64,000 bases of DNA, taken from positions 310,001-374,000 of the forward strand of contig NZ_PYAW01000003.1 in the NCBI RefSeq assembly GCF_003014755.1, read 5' to 3'. Below are positions 26,788-36,201 of this stretch, in pieces. The stretch's first letter is position 1. The number at the start of each line of letters is the position of its first letter. The DNA is from Chitinophaga niastensis. Lineage in GTDB: Bacteria > Bacteroidota > Bacteroidia > Chitinophagales > Chitinophagaceae. Made by a program: the position numbers and the translations under genes. The notes under the pieces are model-generated. The model saw only the letters and a list, made by a program, of their open reading frames with translations, did no database searches and had not been told where the DNA came from.

Positions 26788-27381
26788 ATGAAAACACAAA
26801 AAAGTAATTCATTAAAAGTAGTCACTAAAATTGCTTTTCTGGTCACCCTGTTAATTGTAGCCTCATGCAAAAACAGGGAAGGCTCAAAAGAAAGTGTAAC
26901 TACTGTTTCTCAGGCTAAGGTGAAGCCCCCCAAAATTGATATTCATACAGCTGTCCTCACAAACAACCTGGATGCACTTAAGCAACATATCGCTGCAGGT
27001 AGTAACCTGAATGAAAAAGACCCGGTGGGTGGTTCAAGTCCGTTGATCACCGCTTGCCTGTTCGATAAGAGAGAAATGGCCAAAACGCTGATCGAATCCG
27101 GGGCTCAAATAAACTTCCAGAATAATGATGGGTCTACCGCACTTCTTACAGCCTCCTTCTTTTGTCGACCAGAAATCGTAAAAATGTTGTTGGATAAAGG
27201 TGCTGACAAAACAATCAGGAATAAGTATGGTAGTACTGCCTATGCATCTGTGGCAGGCTCTTTCAGTGATGTGAAGAACACATATGACATGATGGGGAAA
27301 ATGCTCGCACCAATGGGACTGAAACTTGACTACGCTTACATTGAAAAAACCAGGCCTGAAATTGCAGCGATGCCGAAATAA
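26788..27381 (+). CDS. ankyrin-repeat lipoprotein
   Basis: The 197-residue product has a lipoprotein signal (LLIVASCK, Cys27) and three to four ankyrin repeats: IHTAVLTNNLDALKQHIAAGSNLNEKD, SSPLITACLFDKREMAKTLIESGAQINFQN and STALLTASFFCRPEIVKMLLDKGADKTIRN, plus a degenerate fourth. Ankyrin stacks bind other proteins; a periplasmic partner is expected but unknown. It follows the XRE gene by 49 bases and may share its transcript. Confidence 0.88.
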   Translation: MKTQKSNSLKVVTKIAFLVTLLIVASCKNREGSKESVTTVSQAKVKPPKIDIHTAVLTNNLDALKQHIAAGSNLNEKDPVGGSSPLITACLFDKREMAKTLIESGAQINFQNNDGSTALLTASFFCRPEIVKMLLDKGADKTIRNKYGSTAYASVAGSFSDVKNTYDMMGKMLAPMGLKLDYAYIEKTRPEIAAMPK

Positions 27382-27407
27382 TTTCCTGACTTCAACCGCA
27401 AATAAAA

Positions 27408-28475
27408 ATGTTACCATCAAACAGAAGGTACGACATCGATTGGGTAAGAGTGATTTCAATCGGCTTGCTCTTAGTATATCATGTAGCCATTAGTTTCCAG
27501 CCCTGGGGGATAATGATAGGATTTATTGCAAATGAAAAATCATGGGGAACGCTCTGGATCCCCATTACCATGCTTAATATATGGAGGATACCGCTTTTGT
27601 TTTTTGTATCCGGAATGGGAGTCTACTTTTCAATTCAAAACAGAAACTGACAGCAACTGTTACGGGAACGCGCAGGCAGGATACTACTTCCCTTCCTGTT
27701 TGGTATGTTTTTTATAGTTCCCATCAGCGTACTCATTTGGCAATACTACTATCATCGGGAATTGAGCTACAATTATCATCCCGGGCATTTATGGTTTTTG
27801 GGTAACATCTTTGTCTATGTAGTGATGCTGTCTCCGATTTTCTTTTGTTTAAAAGGAAATGAAAACGGAAAACTGGTCACGTGGGTAAAAAAGTTATTGA
27901 GCAATCCATTGGGGTTACTTCCTGTTATTGCTGCCTTCATTGCCGAAGCATTATTGGTTGATCCAAATCCATACGAAATGTATGCGATGACGTGGCACGG
28001 ATTTTTCCTGGGACTACTGGCGTTTTTCTTCGGCTTTTGTTTTGTGTTAAGTGGCGATACTTTTTGGAAGATGATCCTGAAATGGAGATGGTTGTTTATT
28101 GTTGCTGCAGTCACGTTTTATACCTATCGATTGTTTCAATTCCAAATGCGTGTACCGGGTTATCAGTCGGCGATCGAGTCTAATTGCTGGATCATATCAG
28201 TTTTTTCATTTGGTTACAAATACCTTAACCATCCTGGTAAAGTCCTGAATTATTTAAGTCAGGCTATCTACCCGGTTTATATACTTCATATGATATTTCT
28301 ATTCCTGGCGTCTATGTTGATCTTCCCACCGGATATGGAGATCCACCTTCAATTCATTTTGGTTTTTCTGTTTACAGGGATTGGATGTTTCGTCACTTAT
28401 GAATTTATTATTAGAAGAGTAAACATCATCAGGCCCTTATTCGGGTTAAAAATGAAACGATATACAGTTAAGTAG
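27408..28475 (+). pseudogene. acyltransferase-3 family membrane protein interrupted by one in-frame TGA
   Basis: From ATG 27408 the protein reads RYDIDWVRVISIGLLLVYHVAISF and LNIWRIPLLFFVSGMGVYFSIQNRN, the start of an acyltransferase-3 (OatA/NolL-like) integral membrane enzyme. At 27648-27650 there is a TGA. The same frame then continues without a break (QQLLRERAGRILLPFLFGMFFIVP...) to 28475, covering the remaining membrane segments. The expected residue at the TGA is the Trp or hydrophobic residue of the family's RN-x-xQLLxERxxRI region. One base change (TGG to TGA) explains everything; a sequencing error or read-through is also possible. Confidence 0.85.
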
Positions 28476-28750
28476 CTATTCCCAGTGTATTTATCCGCTG
28501 CTCACAATCGCTCTGTATAGCGAGACAATCCTCGCGGTCTATATTTCCGTTAGAAAGGAGTTCCCTGGTCTTTGCGACTCGTTCAATCAATTTGGTGCAG
28601 CACCTATTTAGTTATTATAGTTTTCATACAGATTACATTTAAAATATGTTTTTACACTACAAAAGTAATTTGAGTAGTAATCTGAATGCCAGGAAAAAAA
28701 TGAAGTTGAATAGGACTTATTTGATTTTTTGCCTGACCTTGCGTAATAGG
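28476..28750. other. intergenic region, nothing recognised
   Basis: About 275 bases after the broken acyltransferase gene. I see no gene, tRNA or clear promoter. Confidence 0.4.
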
Positions 28751-28796
28751 AAAATGCTCAAAAAGGCTGCAATTATGCAGCCTTTTTGAGCATTTT
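28751..28796. terminator. long bidirectional terminator hairpin
   Basis: Perfect 21-bp arms (28751-28771 and 28776-28796) with a four-base loop include a GC core (ggctgca) flanked by A and T runs. It lies between the plus-strand acyltransferase remnant and the minus-strand gene ending at 28869. Confidence 0.8.
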
Positions 28797-28868
28797 AGTC
28801 TGCCCGGAACCGGCCGATCATCAACAAAATTCGATGGATGCTAAAATACGATATGATTAAATTATCAG

Positions 28869-30365
28869 TTAGTGCTTCGTTGTTTTTTTATCTTCTGCAT
28901 CTATAGCCTCAAACGCCTTTCTATACAACTCCAGTTTATTGGTTGTTCTTCCGGCATCGGGTGCTTCAGATGGTTTATCAAAAAAGTTCATTAAAAAGGA
29001 ACAATCACTTCCAAATTTTATCTGGGTTACACCATGGCATCCCTGGCACCCGCCCATACTAATTTTCCTCCTCCCATACAAAACATTCACGCCTCCGTTA
29101 TGAGGATTTGAAATATCACTTCCCCTGAAATTCGATAATGTAGAATCTGATTCTATGACGTAGTTAGCCAGGAAGAAGCTGAAAGAGGTGCTATCATTAG
29201 TTGGGTTGCCCTGCACCCCTACCAGGCGGTAATACTGCCAGATAGATCGTGGATTTTTTTTCTTTAATTCTCTGTGAACATATGCCGTAGAGGAGTCTAC
29301 AATGGCAGGTATTGGGTGTGCGCGAGTATATTCCTTCGGGTCAGGCCCATTGTTATTATTCTTCAGCTCTACATAGCCCATATGACTTGCTTCCACATCC
29401 ACATGTTCAAAAGTAGCAAAGATAAAATTCTGATAGTTAAGCGTTTTATGAATAATATGTATACCAATGAGCCCATATGGCTTGTTGTATGCCACTATTA
29501 CATTCCCGATTTTTTTATAGGTAATGACCGTCCGTGTAAAATACCTGGGAAATTCCGCTGATGTTATTTCCTTCCACGCCGTTTTTACTTCTATAGCTCC
29601 GATATAGGTTTCGCCAAAAAGGTAGGGAATCTGCGCTCCTCCACAAGGCAAACAGAAGACCCTTGCACTCTGGGGGCAATTGCAGGTGGACCCGTTGGAA
29701 CCAGGATAATAAGCGCTATCAGCATCAATATTCTTCTTGGTATTGTTTATAGCCTCATGTAACCTCCCGGAATCCGCGTAGTTACCATACACATAATCAT
29801 ATTCGTCCTGGTTTACCTTGGCCTGATACAGTACCTGTCGATTTTTACCATCTTTATCAGTATTTGCAAATAGATCACAGGATCCAATCTCATTATCCTC
29901 ATCCAGGTTATTAAAGAGGGTGAGATCGGCCCCCCCTATAGGAAACGGATTTATCTTATAAACGTATTTAGGCACCTTATTAAAAGGGAGCATATTATTA
30001 TCATATGGCCTCAATTCAGTACGATGGGCATACGTTTCCCATACCACCGGAGCGATTGGGTAAGGGGGGGCATTATGCAAGTCGTACGCCCAGGACCTGT
30101 CCGGTCTTCCTCTTACTTTAGAATTATAACTGTAACTCGACTGCCAGTTCAGCGCAAAAAATTCATTCCAGGCAAAAGTAACCAGTTGTGCAGGATCAGC
30201 ATTAAGCGGCAGGTTTTTCGGAATATCCATACCAAACGTCACCGGAAAATTATACAGGACAGCTGTATGCTTAGGTGCTGCCTTTGATGGCATTTGCTTG
30301 AAAACGATAATAAGGGTTGCCCCTACAAAAATTCCCAGGAAGATGATAAGGAGTGCTTTTTTCAT
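28869..30365 (-). CDS. exported protein with one haem c motif, unknown function
   Basis: The 498-residue protein has an N-terminal signal or anchor (ALLIIFLGIFVGATLIIVF) and a single CxxCH haem site, GGCQGCHG, about 50 residues from the end. Earlier it has an isolated CNCP and CLPCGG pair that could form disulfides. Blocks such as FAWNEFFALNWQ, WETYAHRTELRPYD, GAIEVKTAWKEIT and FATFEHVDVEASHMGY look like a conserved family, but I do not recognise a characterised member. An envelope redox role is inferred from the haem site alone. It stands alone, with 530 bases of non-coding DNA upstream. Confidence 0.75.
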   Translation of the reverse strand: MKKALLIIFLGIFVGATLIIVFKQMPSKAAPKHTAVLYNFPVTFGMDIPKNLPLNADPAQLVTFAWNEFFALNWQSSYSYNSKVRGRPDRSWAYDLHNAPPYPIAPVVWETYAHRTELRPYDNNMLPFNKVPKYVYKINPFPIGGADLTLFNNLDEDNEIGSCDLFANTDKDGKNRQVLYQAKVNQDEYDYVYGNYADSGRLHEAINNTKKNIDADSAYYPGSNGSTCNCPQSARVFCLPCGGAQIPYLFGETYIGAIEVKTAWKEITSAEFPRYFTRTVITYKKIGNVIVAYNKPYGLIGIHIIHKTLNYQNFIFATFEHVDVEASHMGYVELKNNNNGPDPKEYTRAHPIPAIVDSSTAYVHRELKKKNPRSIWQYYRLVGVQGNPTNDSTSFSFFLANYVIESDSTLSNFRGSDISNPHNGGVNVLYGRRKISMGGCQGCHGVTQIKFGSDCSFLMNFFDKPSEAPDAGRTTNKLELYRKAFEAIDAEDKKTTKH

Positions 30366-30897
30366 AAGATGTTATTTTGAGGGTTTAAAGCAGGTAGCAT
30401 TAGCTGCCATGCAACAAAAATTGCACAACTCAACTAATACAATGCTTATTTTGAATTTTGTTATTAGAGAAGAAAGTTATTTGAGGTTTTAAAGGATACA
30501 AAATATCGTGAAACAATTTGAATCTAATCCTACAGTCCAATCAGAGAAGCTAAGGTTTAATCTGACTACCTTTTAACGCATGAAAATTTATGTGAAATAT
30601 TTTACACGAATGCCTGGTTATTTGAGGCCTGAAACATAAAAATGAGGTACTTGTAAATAGGTGTTTTATTGGATCTACTTAACCTGTGCGCAGCTTATGA
30701 CAATCAGTAAGCTTTGTAACCTGAAAAAAAAGTTATCTCTAAGATATAAAAGATAATCCAATATTCAAATAATTTTTGTGCTCATATCTATACTAGCTCC
30801 TGTAAATCATCTTCGTGAAAACCGGCTCATAGCATGTCCAGTCTAACTCTTTGGTTACGAATTTATTGAAACTGATGTAAGTTTACAATTACCAGGG
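30366..30897. other. intergenic region, nothing recognised
   Basis: AT-rich stretch of about 530 bases upstream of the monohaem gene. No convincing gene or RNA. Its right end may include further, unreadable remains of the GlxA-like pseudogene. Confidence 0.4.
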
Positions 30898-31372
30898 CTT
30901 ACTTTCCAGGACAATATTTTATACTTACAGCGATATTCTTCCTATCGGAGCGACGAGACGATCGGAAATAAGTTCGGATTTTGTATGGGCAAGCCGACTC
31001 TGGATCAGGGAGCAATATAAAAGTGGTGCTGAAATTGCGAGTATTTGCACAGGTGCATTTTTGCTGGCTGCTACCGGCTTGCTGGAAGGCAAGACCTGTT
31101 CCACGCATTGGAATTTGGCAGCCAATTTCAAGCGGTTGTTTCCAAACATTGATCTTCAACCCGATAAACTGATCACTGCCGAAAGGGGAATATATACCAA
31201 CGGTGGCGCATACTCATTTTTGAACCTGATACTTTTCTTAGTTGAAAAATATTTTGACAGGGATACAGCTATTTTCTGCTCAAAAATATTTCACTTAAGA
31301 GCACTTTGTCGGCCGGATAAACCTAAACCTGCAAGAGCACCAGGTTTGACGACGCAACTCCTTACTTGTTGA
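30898..31372 (+). pseudogene. remnant of a GlxA-type AraC regulator (DJ-1/PfpI domain fragment)
   Basis: From about 30960 the plus-strand frame reads WIREQYKSGAEIASICTGAF, then LLAATGLLEGKTCSTHW, FPNIDLQPDKLITAERGIYTNGGAYSF and LFLVEKYFDRDTAIFCSKIF. This is the core of the DJ-1/PfpI-like domain of GlxA regulators, including the nucleophile Cys in ICTGAF. The N-terminal 60 residues are missing or scrambled, no start codon is usable, and similarity stops after CSKIF, so the whole AraC DNA-binding domain is gone. The fragment runs into the 3' end of the TlpA-like gene. Confidence 0.8.
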
Positions 31373-33062
31373 TCAGGGTAACCAGCGCTTCCCTGTTTTC
31401 TATATCCGACGCGCCGGGCCTGTAAATACCAGTCTTGTCAATGAAAGCATGGCCTGGATAACCGCTGAACGAAAAATAGTGTGCCAGTTCTGCATCCAGC
31501 GTTTCATCAATAAGAAAATGTATGCCTGGTTGTTTCAGTTCCATTACTTTCGATTTCCATTTACTTTCAGTAGAGTTATGGATGGTGCACAGGTAAACAA
31601 AAATAACAGGCAGATCTTTTGACGCTTCCTGTAGTTTTTTGCCATGTGGCATTTCACCGAGGCAGGGCGAGCACCAGGTAGCCCACAGATCGATAATAAT
31701 AGCTTTGCCTGGAAAGCTTTGTTTGAGCTTTGCCAGGAAATCAACAGCTTTTATACCCGACACTTTGTACATGCTGGCACCAAATGAAGTTTCCATCAGC
31801 GGCTTTCCAAAGCTGGTATGTTGTGTGCCACCCGCTGACCTGGCAAGTATTTTATTGATTTCATCAATCTTGTCAGCAGTACGCTTGTATTCCTTTTTTA
31901 CCACCGCAATACACCATGCGGTATGCATGCTGCGAAGAATGTGGTCCAGCGCCACCTTTTGTTCATTAACATCCTTACTTGTATTTAGCCGAAGCTTCAG
32001 AAAGTCAGCTTTGGCTGAAGAGAAGATGCTGTCTGTTCTTTGAATGCTTTTATCAAGTGACCGCATTAATGCTATTTTTTGTATGCGGGGTTGAAGCTGT
32101 TCCGACCATTTTTTTATGTTTTCAAGTGTATAAGGATATACCGGCTGCATTTTTTCACTGTCTCTCAATGAATCGATAAGTGCCTTTTCAGCAACATCCA
32201 GGTCTGGTAGTACCGCCACATCCTTCCAGTTTGTGGAAACCCTGCCGCCAGGCAGGGTGCTGATGTATATAGCCATATAGCTATAGAATCCGGCACTATT
32301 GTTCGACACCAGGTAGCTCTTGTGTTGTTTCATTTTTTGCCAAAGGGTATCATCCATGGTCTTCCACCAGTAATTCGTACAGATCTGTGCATAATAGTCA
32401 GACATCCTTTCGTTTTCCAATATCCAGCTATATGGCGAAGGGTTGGCGGCGATATAGCTGTCTTCTATTATTTTCACGGAATCGAACAGTTTATTATAAT
32501 CCGGGAGTATGTTACCGGCAACAGCCCTGGAAGAATGGAGCAACCCGTATATGCTGCCGGACAGCTCCAGTTGTTGCGGTCTTTTATAGAGCACATAATT
32601 GTTCAGGTAAACGTTCAGTGGGCCATCACTACCCAGGTAGCGTACACCATCGCCATTGAAACTAACCTCTTTTGCCGCCTTGATCTTTTTCATATCCAGT
32701 TCCAGATATAAATCCTTATTGGCATAAAGGCCGGTATAGAAGAGCTCTCCCACTCCAAACCATATCTGCTGATAAGGAAATGCATAATCGAGTTCCAGCC
32801 TGAAACTGCCATCCGTCTGAGCAAAAACTGTTTTTCTTATCTGACTTTCTGAAAAAGGAGTCACCACTGAGTAAGTAATGGGCAGTTTTTTCAGTTCCTC
32901 TGCCGATAGGTGCAGCAGCTTACCTGTAACCCTGGGAATGCTAAGGCCGGCATACATTGCATTGAACGCGGTATCTTCAAGGGCAACTGCATTGGCAGGT
33001 ACCTGCGATTTAATGGTCGCAGAAAAACAAAGCAGGAAAAACAGCAGGCAGGGGATTCGCAT
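31362..33062 (-). CDS. TlpA-like thioredoxin-fold protein with long N-terminal domain
   Basis: The 566-residue exported protein (signal ending ATIKSQ) has a C-terminal thioredoxin domain (about 425-566). The redox motif is WATWCSPC, followed by a family-typical VIFVYLC strand and a cis-Pro segment in SGYPGHAFID. The N-terminal 400 residues are helical and beta mixed, as in many Bacteroidota TlpA/ResA relatives, without a recognised enzyme domain. Periplasmic disulfide reduction or cytochrome maturation is typical of the family; the partner is unknown. It overlaps the GlxA remnant tail to tail by 11 bases. Confidence 0.88.
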   Translation of the reverse strand: MRIPCLLFFLLCFSATIKSQVPANAVALEDTAFNAMYAGLSIPRVTGKLLHLSAEELKKLPITYSVVTPFSESQIRKTVFAQTDGSFRLELDYAFPYQQIWFGVGELFYTGLYANKDLYLELDMKKIKAAKEVSFNGDGVRYLGSDGPLNVYLNNYVLYKRPQQLELSGSIYGLLHSSRAVAGNILPDYNKLFDSVKIIEDSYIAANPSPYSWILENERMSDYYAQICTNYWWKTMDDTLWQKMKQHKSYLVSNNSAGFYSYMAIYISTLPGGRVSTNWKDVAVLPDLDVAEKALIDSLRDSEKMQPVYPYTLENIKKWSEQLQPRIQKIALMRSLDKSIQRTDSIFSSAKADFLKLRLNTSKDVNEQKVALDHILRSMHTAWCIAVVKKEYKRTADKIDEINKILARSAGGTQHTSFGKPLMETSFGASMYKVSGIKAVDFLAKLKQSFPGKAIIIDLWATWCSPCLGEMPHGKKLQEASKDLPVIFVYLCTIHNSTESKWKSKVMELKQPGIHFLIDETLDAELAHYFSFSGYPGHAFIDKTGIYRPGASDIENREALVTLINK

Positions 33063-33204
33063 GAAATCAGGTTGTTTATTTTAAAGATAGCAGAATTTAA
33101 CGTGTTGTGCCAGTAATTATCATCCGGACAAATTTAAAGTCGGTTGAAAACATTTATTCTCAAACTGTCAGATTAGCCAAACGCCTTCAATCATTTAAAA
33201 AAAG

Positions 33205-34341
33205 TTATTTCGCATCTTTATATGGCAGGTCAATTAGACTGTTGGGTTTTAAGTAGACAAAATTATTTTGAAAATCAAGAATGGTATTAAATCTTTTTAA
33301 AACTTCGTTTCCCAAAATATGTGTCTTAAATCCGGCAGGGTTAGTTGTTGTCAATAGTTGTACCGGGATATTGAATAGTACTTGTTTTCCAAGATTAAGT
33401 CTTTCGTTGTTCACTGTTATAATGGGTATTTCTTTGCCTTGTCCATTTTTCATAACTACCTTTTTTATTACCACCAAATCTCTGGGATAATCCTGCTCAT
33501 TCATCAGCAAAGTGTCCAACATTATAGTTCTTTGATAGCCATTATCAAACAGAAAACGGTTCTTATATTTCTTGTTTTTTATTTGCAGCTCCGCCTGAAT
33601 GCAAAATAAAGTATGTGTGTATTCAATATCAAATTTTGAATACGCTTTACTTATTTCAGGCATTTTAGTATGAACAATGAAAATATTTTTATCATAATCT
33701 ATTTCAACAATTTTCCCATCAAATAAGTCCCAGCCAAACCTTCCATCAGTTCCTTGTCCTGATAATTCTACCGGATAAACTTGCAGGTTGCCCCAGGTTA
33801 AATTTCCAATCTGTAAAATATTATCTGTGCCTGTATTGTTTAATAAGTGTGTTTTGTTCCTGATAGCATCATTAGTTAATAATAAACCTGTTGTGCCCGA
33901 ATCAAACTTCAAGTCTAATGTGTCAACCTTATTAAGAACGGCTTTAATTTTTACATTATTAAATTCAGTTAAAGTGAATGGAATGGTATCATGAGTCACC
34001 CTTTTTTGACTTGAATAGTTTTTAACAGGCAGGCTTTCAATTCTCGTATAGCAGCTGTCTTTATTATTTAGTAATACGATAAAGTCAAAGTGCTCATTGG
34101 GTTTTATTTTTATTTTAATGGAATCAATATCTGTATAGAATTTAATCCATTTTGGTTTAACACTCTTTGTTATTGTATGAATGTCAAGCTTAGTTTCAGG
34201 GCTCAGCTCCCAATTGAATCTATCATTTTCTCCTTCAATAATAAATGCCTTTTTTGAATTTGCCTTAATTATCGGCAATTTATTTTGAGCAAATGAAAAG
34301 GAAGTATTAAAGAAAAGAAGAAGTAAAATTAAAATTTTCAT
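33205..34341 (-). CDS. exported two-lobed retropepsin-like aspartic protease
   Basis: The 378-residue product has a signal peptide (cleavage near FSFAQ). It has two aspartyl-protease-like lobes in one chain. Lobe 1 has LKFDSGTTGLLL (DSG) and WDLFDGKIVEIDYDKN. Lobe 2 has RFLFDNGYQRTIML (DNG) and HILGNEVLKRFNTILDFQNNFVYLKP. The two Asp would form the dyad of a pseudodimeric, pepsin-like active site. Lobe 2 has Asn-Gly in place of the usual Ser/Thr-Gly. The substrate is unknown. AT content is higher than that of its neighbours, which may point to a different origin. Confidence 0.82.
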   Translation of the reverse strand: MKILILLLLFFNTSFSFAQNKLPIIKANSKKAFIIEGENDRFNWELSPETKLDIHTITKSVKPKWIKFYTDIDSIKIKIKPNEHFDFIVLLNNKDSCYTRIESLPVKNYSSQKRVTHDTIPFTLTEFNNVKIKAVLNKVDTLDLKFDSGTTGLLLTNDAIRNKTHLLNNTGTDNILQIGNLTWGNLQVYPVELSGQGTDGRFGWDLFDGKIVEIDYDKNIFIVHTKMPEISKAYSKFDIEYTHTLFCIQAELQIKNKKYKNRFLFDNGYQRTIMLDTLLMNEQDYPRDLVVIKKVVMKNGQGKEIPIITVNNERLNLGKQVLFNIPVQLLTTTNPAGFKTHILGNEVLKRFNTILDFQNNFVYLKPNSLIDLPYKDAK

Positions 34342-34400
34342 ATTTACGATTTCTTTGTCAGGATGTTGAATTTTTCAGGTCGCCTAAAATGGCGCATAAC

Positions 34401-34445
34401 AGCTGTATTTACGAAGTCCTGTCAAATACTTTCGTAAATACAGCT
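34401..34445. repeat. hairpin between GH28 and aspartic-protease genes
   Basis: Perfect 14-bp arms agctgtatttacga (34401-34414) and tcgtaaatacagct (34432-34445). It may end the GH28 transcript, but a T run is missing on that strand, so the call is uncertain. Confidence 0.5.
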
Positions 34446-34459
34446 TTATAAAAATCGTC

Positions 34460-35968
34460 CTATTTTATTTTCCCATCAGCAAGATATACCTCTTCACTCG
34501 ACGACATTTTTATGTTTTCAGGAGCTATTATCCTCGTTTTCCCATCTCCGTTTTTAATATAGAGATTTCTTAAATACGCGAAATGAACATCATCCAATAC
34601 TACAGCATACCGGGCGTCATTCCGGGCAAGGTTGATCCATACGTCATCAATCTTAATCCCATTCACATGCCTGATAAAGAAGGCAGACGCAGGTAGACTC
34701 TGTCCAAACATTTCAGGTGACGGATACCCTTCGTCATTTTCCTTCACAGATGAGACGTTTCTTTCTGCTATAGAGCCCCCGCCATCCAGGTCCAGGATAA
34801 TATGATGGATTTGTACATTTTCTACATAAGCACCAGGAAATCCAGTGATGGAGCTGGTCCTGTGACTATGGCCATCTGCAATGATATTGCTGATGATAAC
34901 ATTACGGAGACAGGGAATATGGGTAGCGGTATCTGTTATCATTTTAGCATGCCGGTTGCCTAAACGGATGAACAAAGGAGTAAGTGTTGAATGGATGGTT
35001 ATATTGTCAATTGTGATACCATCCATTTTGCCTCCGTCTACACATTCCAGGGAGACCCCGGATTCACTGGCCGGAGAAGCCGTGATATTTGGATATTTTT
35101 TTTCCCGTTGTCGTAGCTGATCTATTGTGCAGGCTGAAACGGTACAATTGGTCACCGTAATATTCTTAAATCCTCCATATCCTGGTGTCCCGAATTTGAT
35201 AGCATTACAATTACTTGCTACCACACAATTGGTAATGGTCACATTTTCACAGGGGCGGTCCCGAATATAACTTTTAAGACAGATAGCGTCATCATCGCTA
35301 TCAATAAAACAGCCCCGGACTATGACATTTTTGCTGTCGATATCTATGCCATCCACATTCCAGTTACCATGGTTAATTACATGTATCCCTTCAATTTCAA
35401 CACCATCACAGCCAAGGTAATCTTCCATCCAAAATGCAGAATTGACCAATGATACATTTTTTACGGCCACCTTCCTGCATGAAATGAAAAAAATGAGTTT
35501 GGGTCTGTTAGGTGCATTATCCCCCCGTTGCCAGCCGGAATAATCCCCGTTGCCGTTAATAGTGCCCTCCCCGAGAATAGATATATCTTCTTTCCCTTCC
35601 GCATAGATCAGGGCGAAATTTCTTTGCGGCCCTCCATGAGGAAAATGAGTATCCAAACATCGCAGTGTTTGAGGTGAATTGGCTGGATAATCCGCACTAT
35701 CCCTACTTCCTGACAGGACAGCTCCTTTATCAAGATACAGCGTTACCCGGTCTTTCAAATAAATTGTTCCCGTATAAAATATCCCCGTGGGTATCAATAT
35801 TGTACCCCCTCCTGCCTTGCTGCAATCGTTGATAGCTTGCTGGATCGCCCGGGTGCAAATAGTGACGCCATCAGGGCGGGCCCCATACCTGGTAATATCA
35901 AATATTCCAGCATTAACCCAAAGTACATGAAATAACAAAAAAAGAGAGAGGTATAAGGTTTTGTACAT
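34460..35968 (-). CDS. polygalacturonase-type glycoside hydrolase, GH28
   Basis: The 502-residue secreted protein has a signal peptide (LFLLFHVLWVNA), the pectate-lyase-like N-cap FDITRYGARPDG, and right-handed beta-helix repeats. The GH28 active-site blocks are GNWNVDGIDIDSKN (NxD), GCFIDSDDDAICLKS (DD) and NAIKFGTPGYGGFKNI. Hydrolysis of pectic polygalacturonan or rhamnogalacturonan is the family activity. It is not embedded in a PUL here: the neighbours are an aspartic protease and a methyltransferase. Confidence 0.93.
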   Translation of the reverse strand: MYKTLYLSLFLLFHVLWVNAGIFDITRYGARPDGVTICTRAIQQAINDCSKAGGGTILIPTGIFYTGTIYLKDRVTLYLDKGAVLSGSRDSADYPANSPQTLRCLDTHFPHGGPQRNFALIYAEGKEDISILGEGTINGNGDYSGWQRGDNAPNRPKLIFFISCRKVAVKNVSLVNSAFWMEDYLGCDGVEIEGIHVINHGNWNVDGIDIDSKNVIVRGCFIDSDDDAICLKSYIRDRPCENVTITNCVVASNCNAIKFGTPGYGGFKNITVTNCTVSACTIDQLRQREKKYPNITASPASESGVSLECVDGGKMDGITIDNITIHSTLTPLFIRLGNRHAKMITDTATHIPCLRNVIISNIIADGHSHRTSSITGFPGAYVENVQIHHIILDLDGGGSIAERNVSSVKENDEGYPSPEMFGQSLPASAFFIRHVNGIKIDDVWINLARNDARYAVVLDDVHFAYLRNLYIKNGDGKTRIIAPENIKMSSSEEVYLADGKIK

Positions 35969-36201
35969 AAATAGTTTTTAAACAAGTATATAATTGACTT
36001 TATTCAGCTCCACAAGTTTAACATGCACTTAAGACATGTTTAAAGCTAATCGTTTTTGTTCGAGTCAATTTTATTGTTTCGACCTTTAAGATAATTCCAA
36101 TTGTTATCCAGTTTGACAGGCCCAACCTACATTGTTTTATAGATTTGAATTAAGTTCCCCCATATAAATCTTCGATTAAAAAGCCCGATAACCTTTCAAA
36201 C

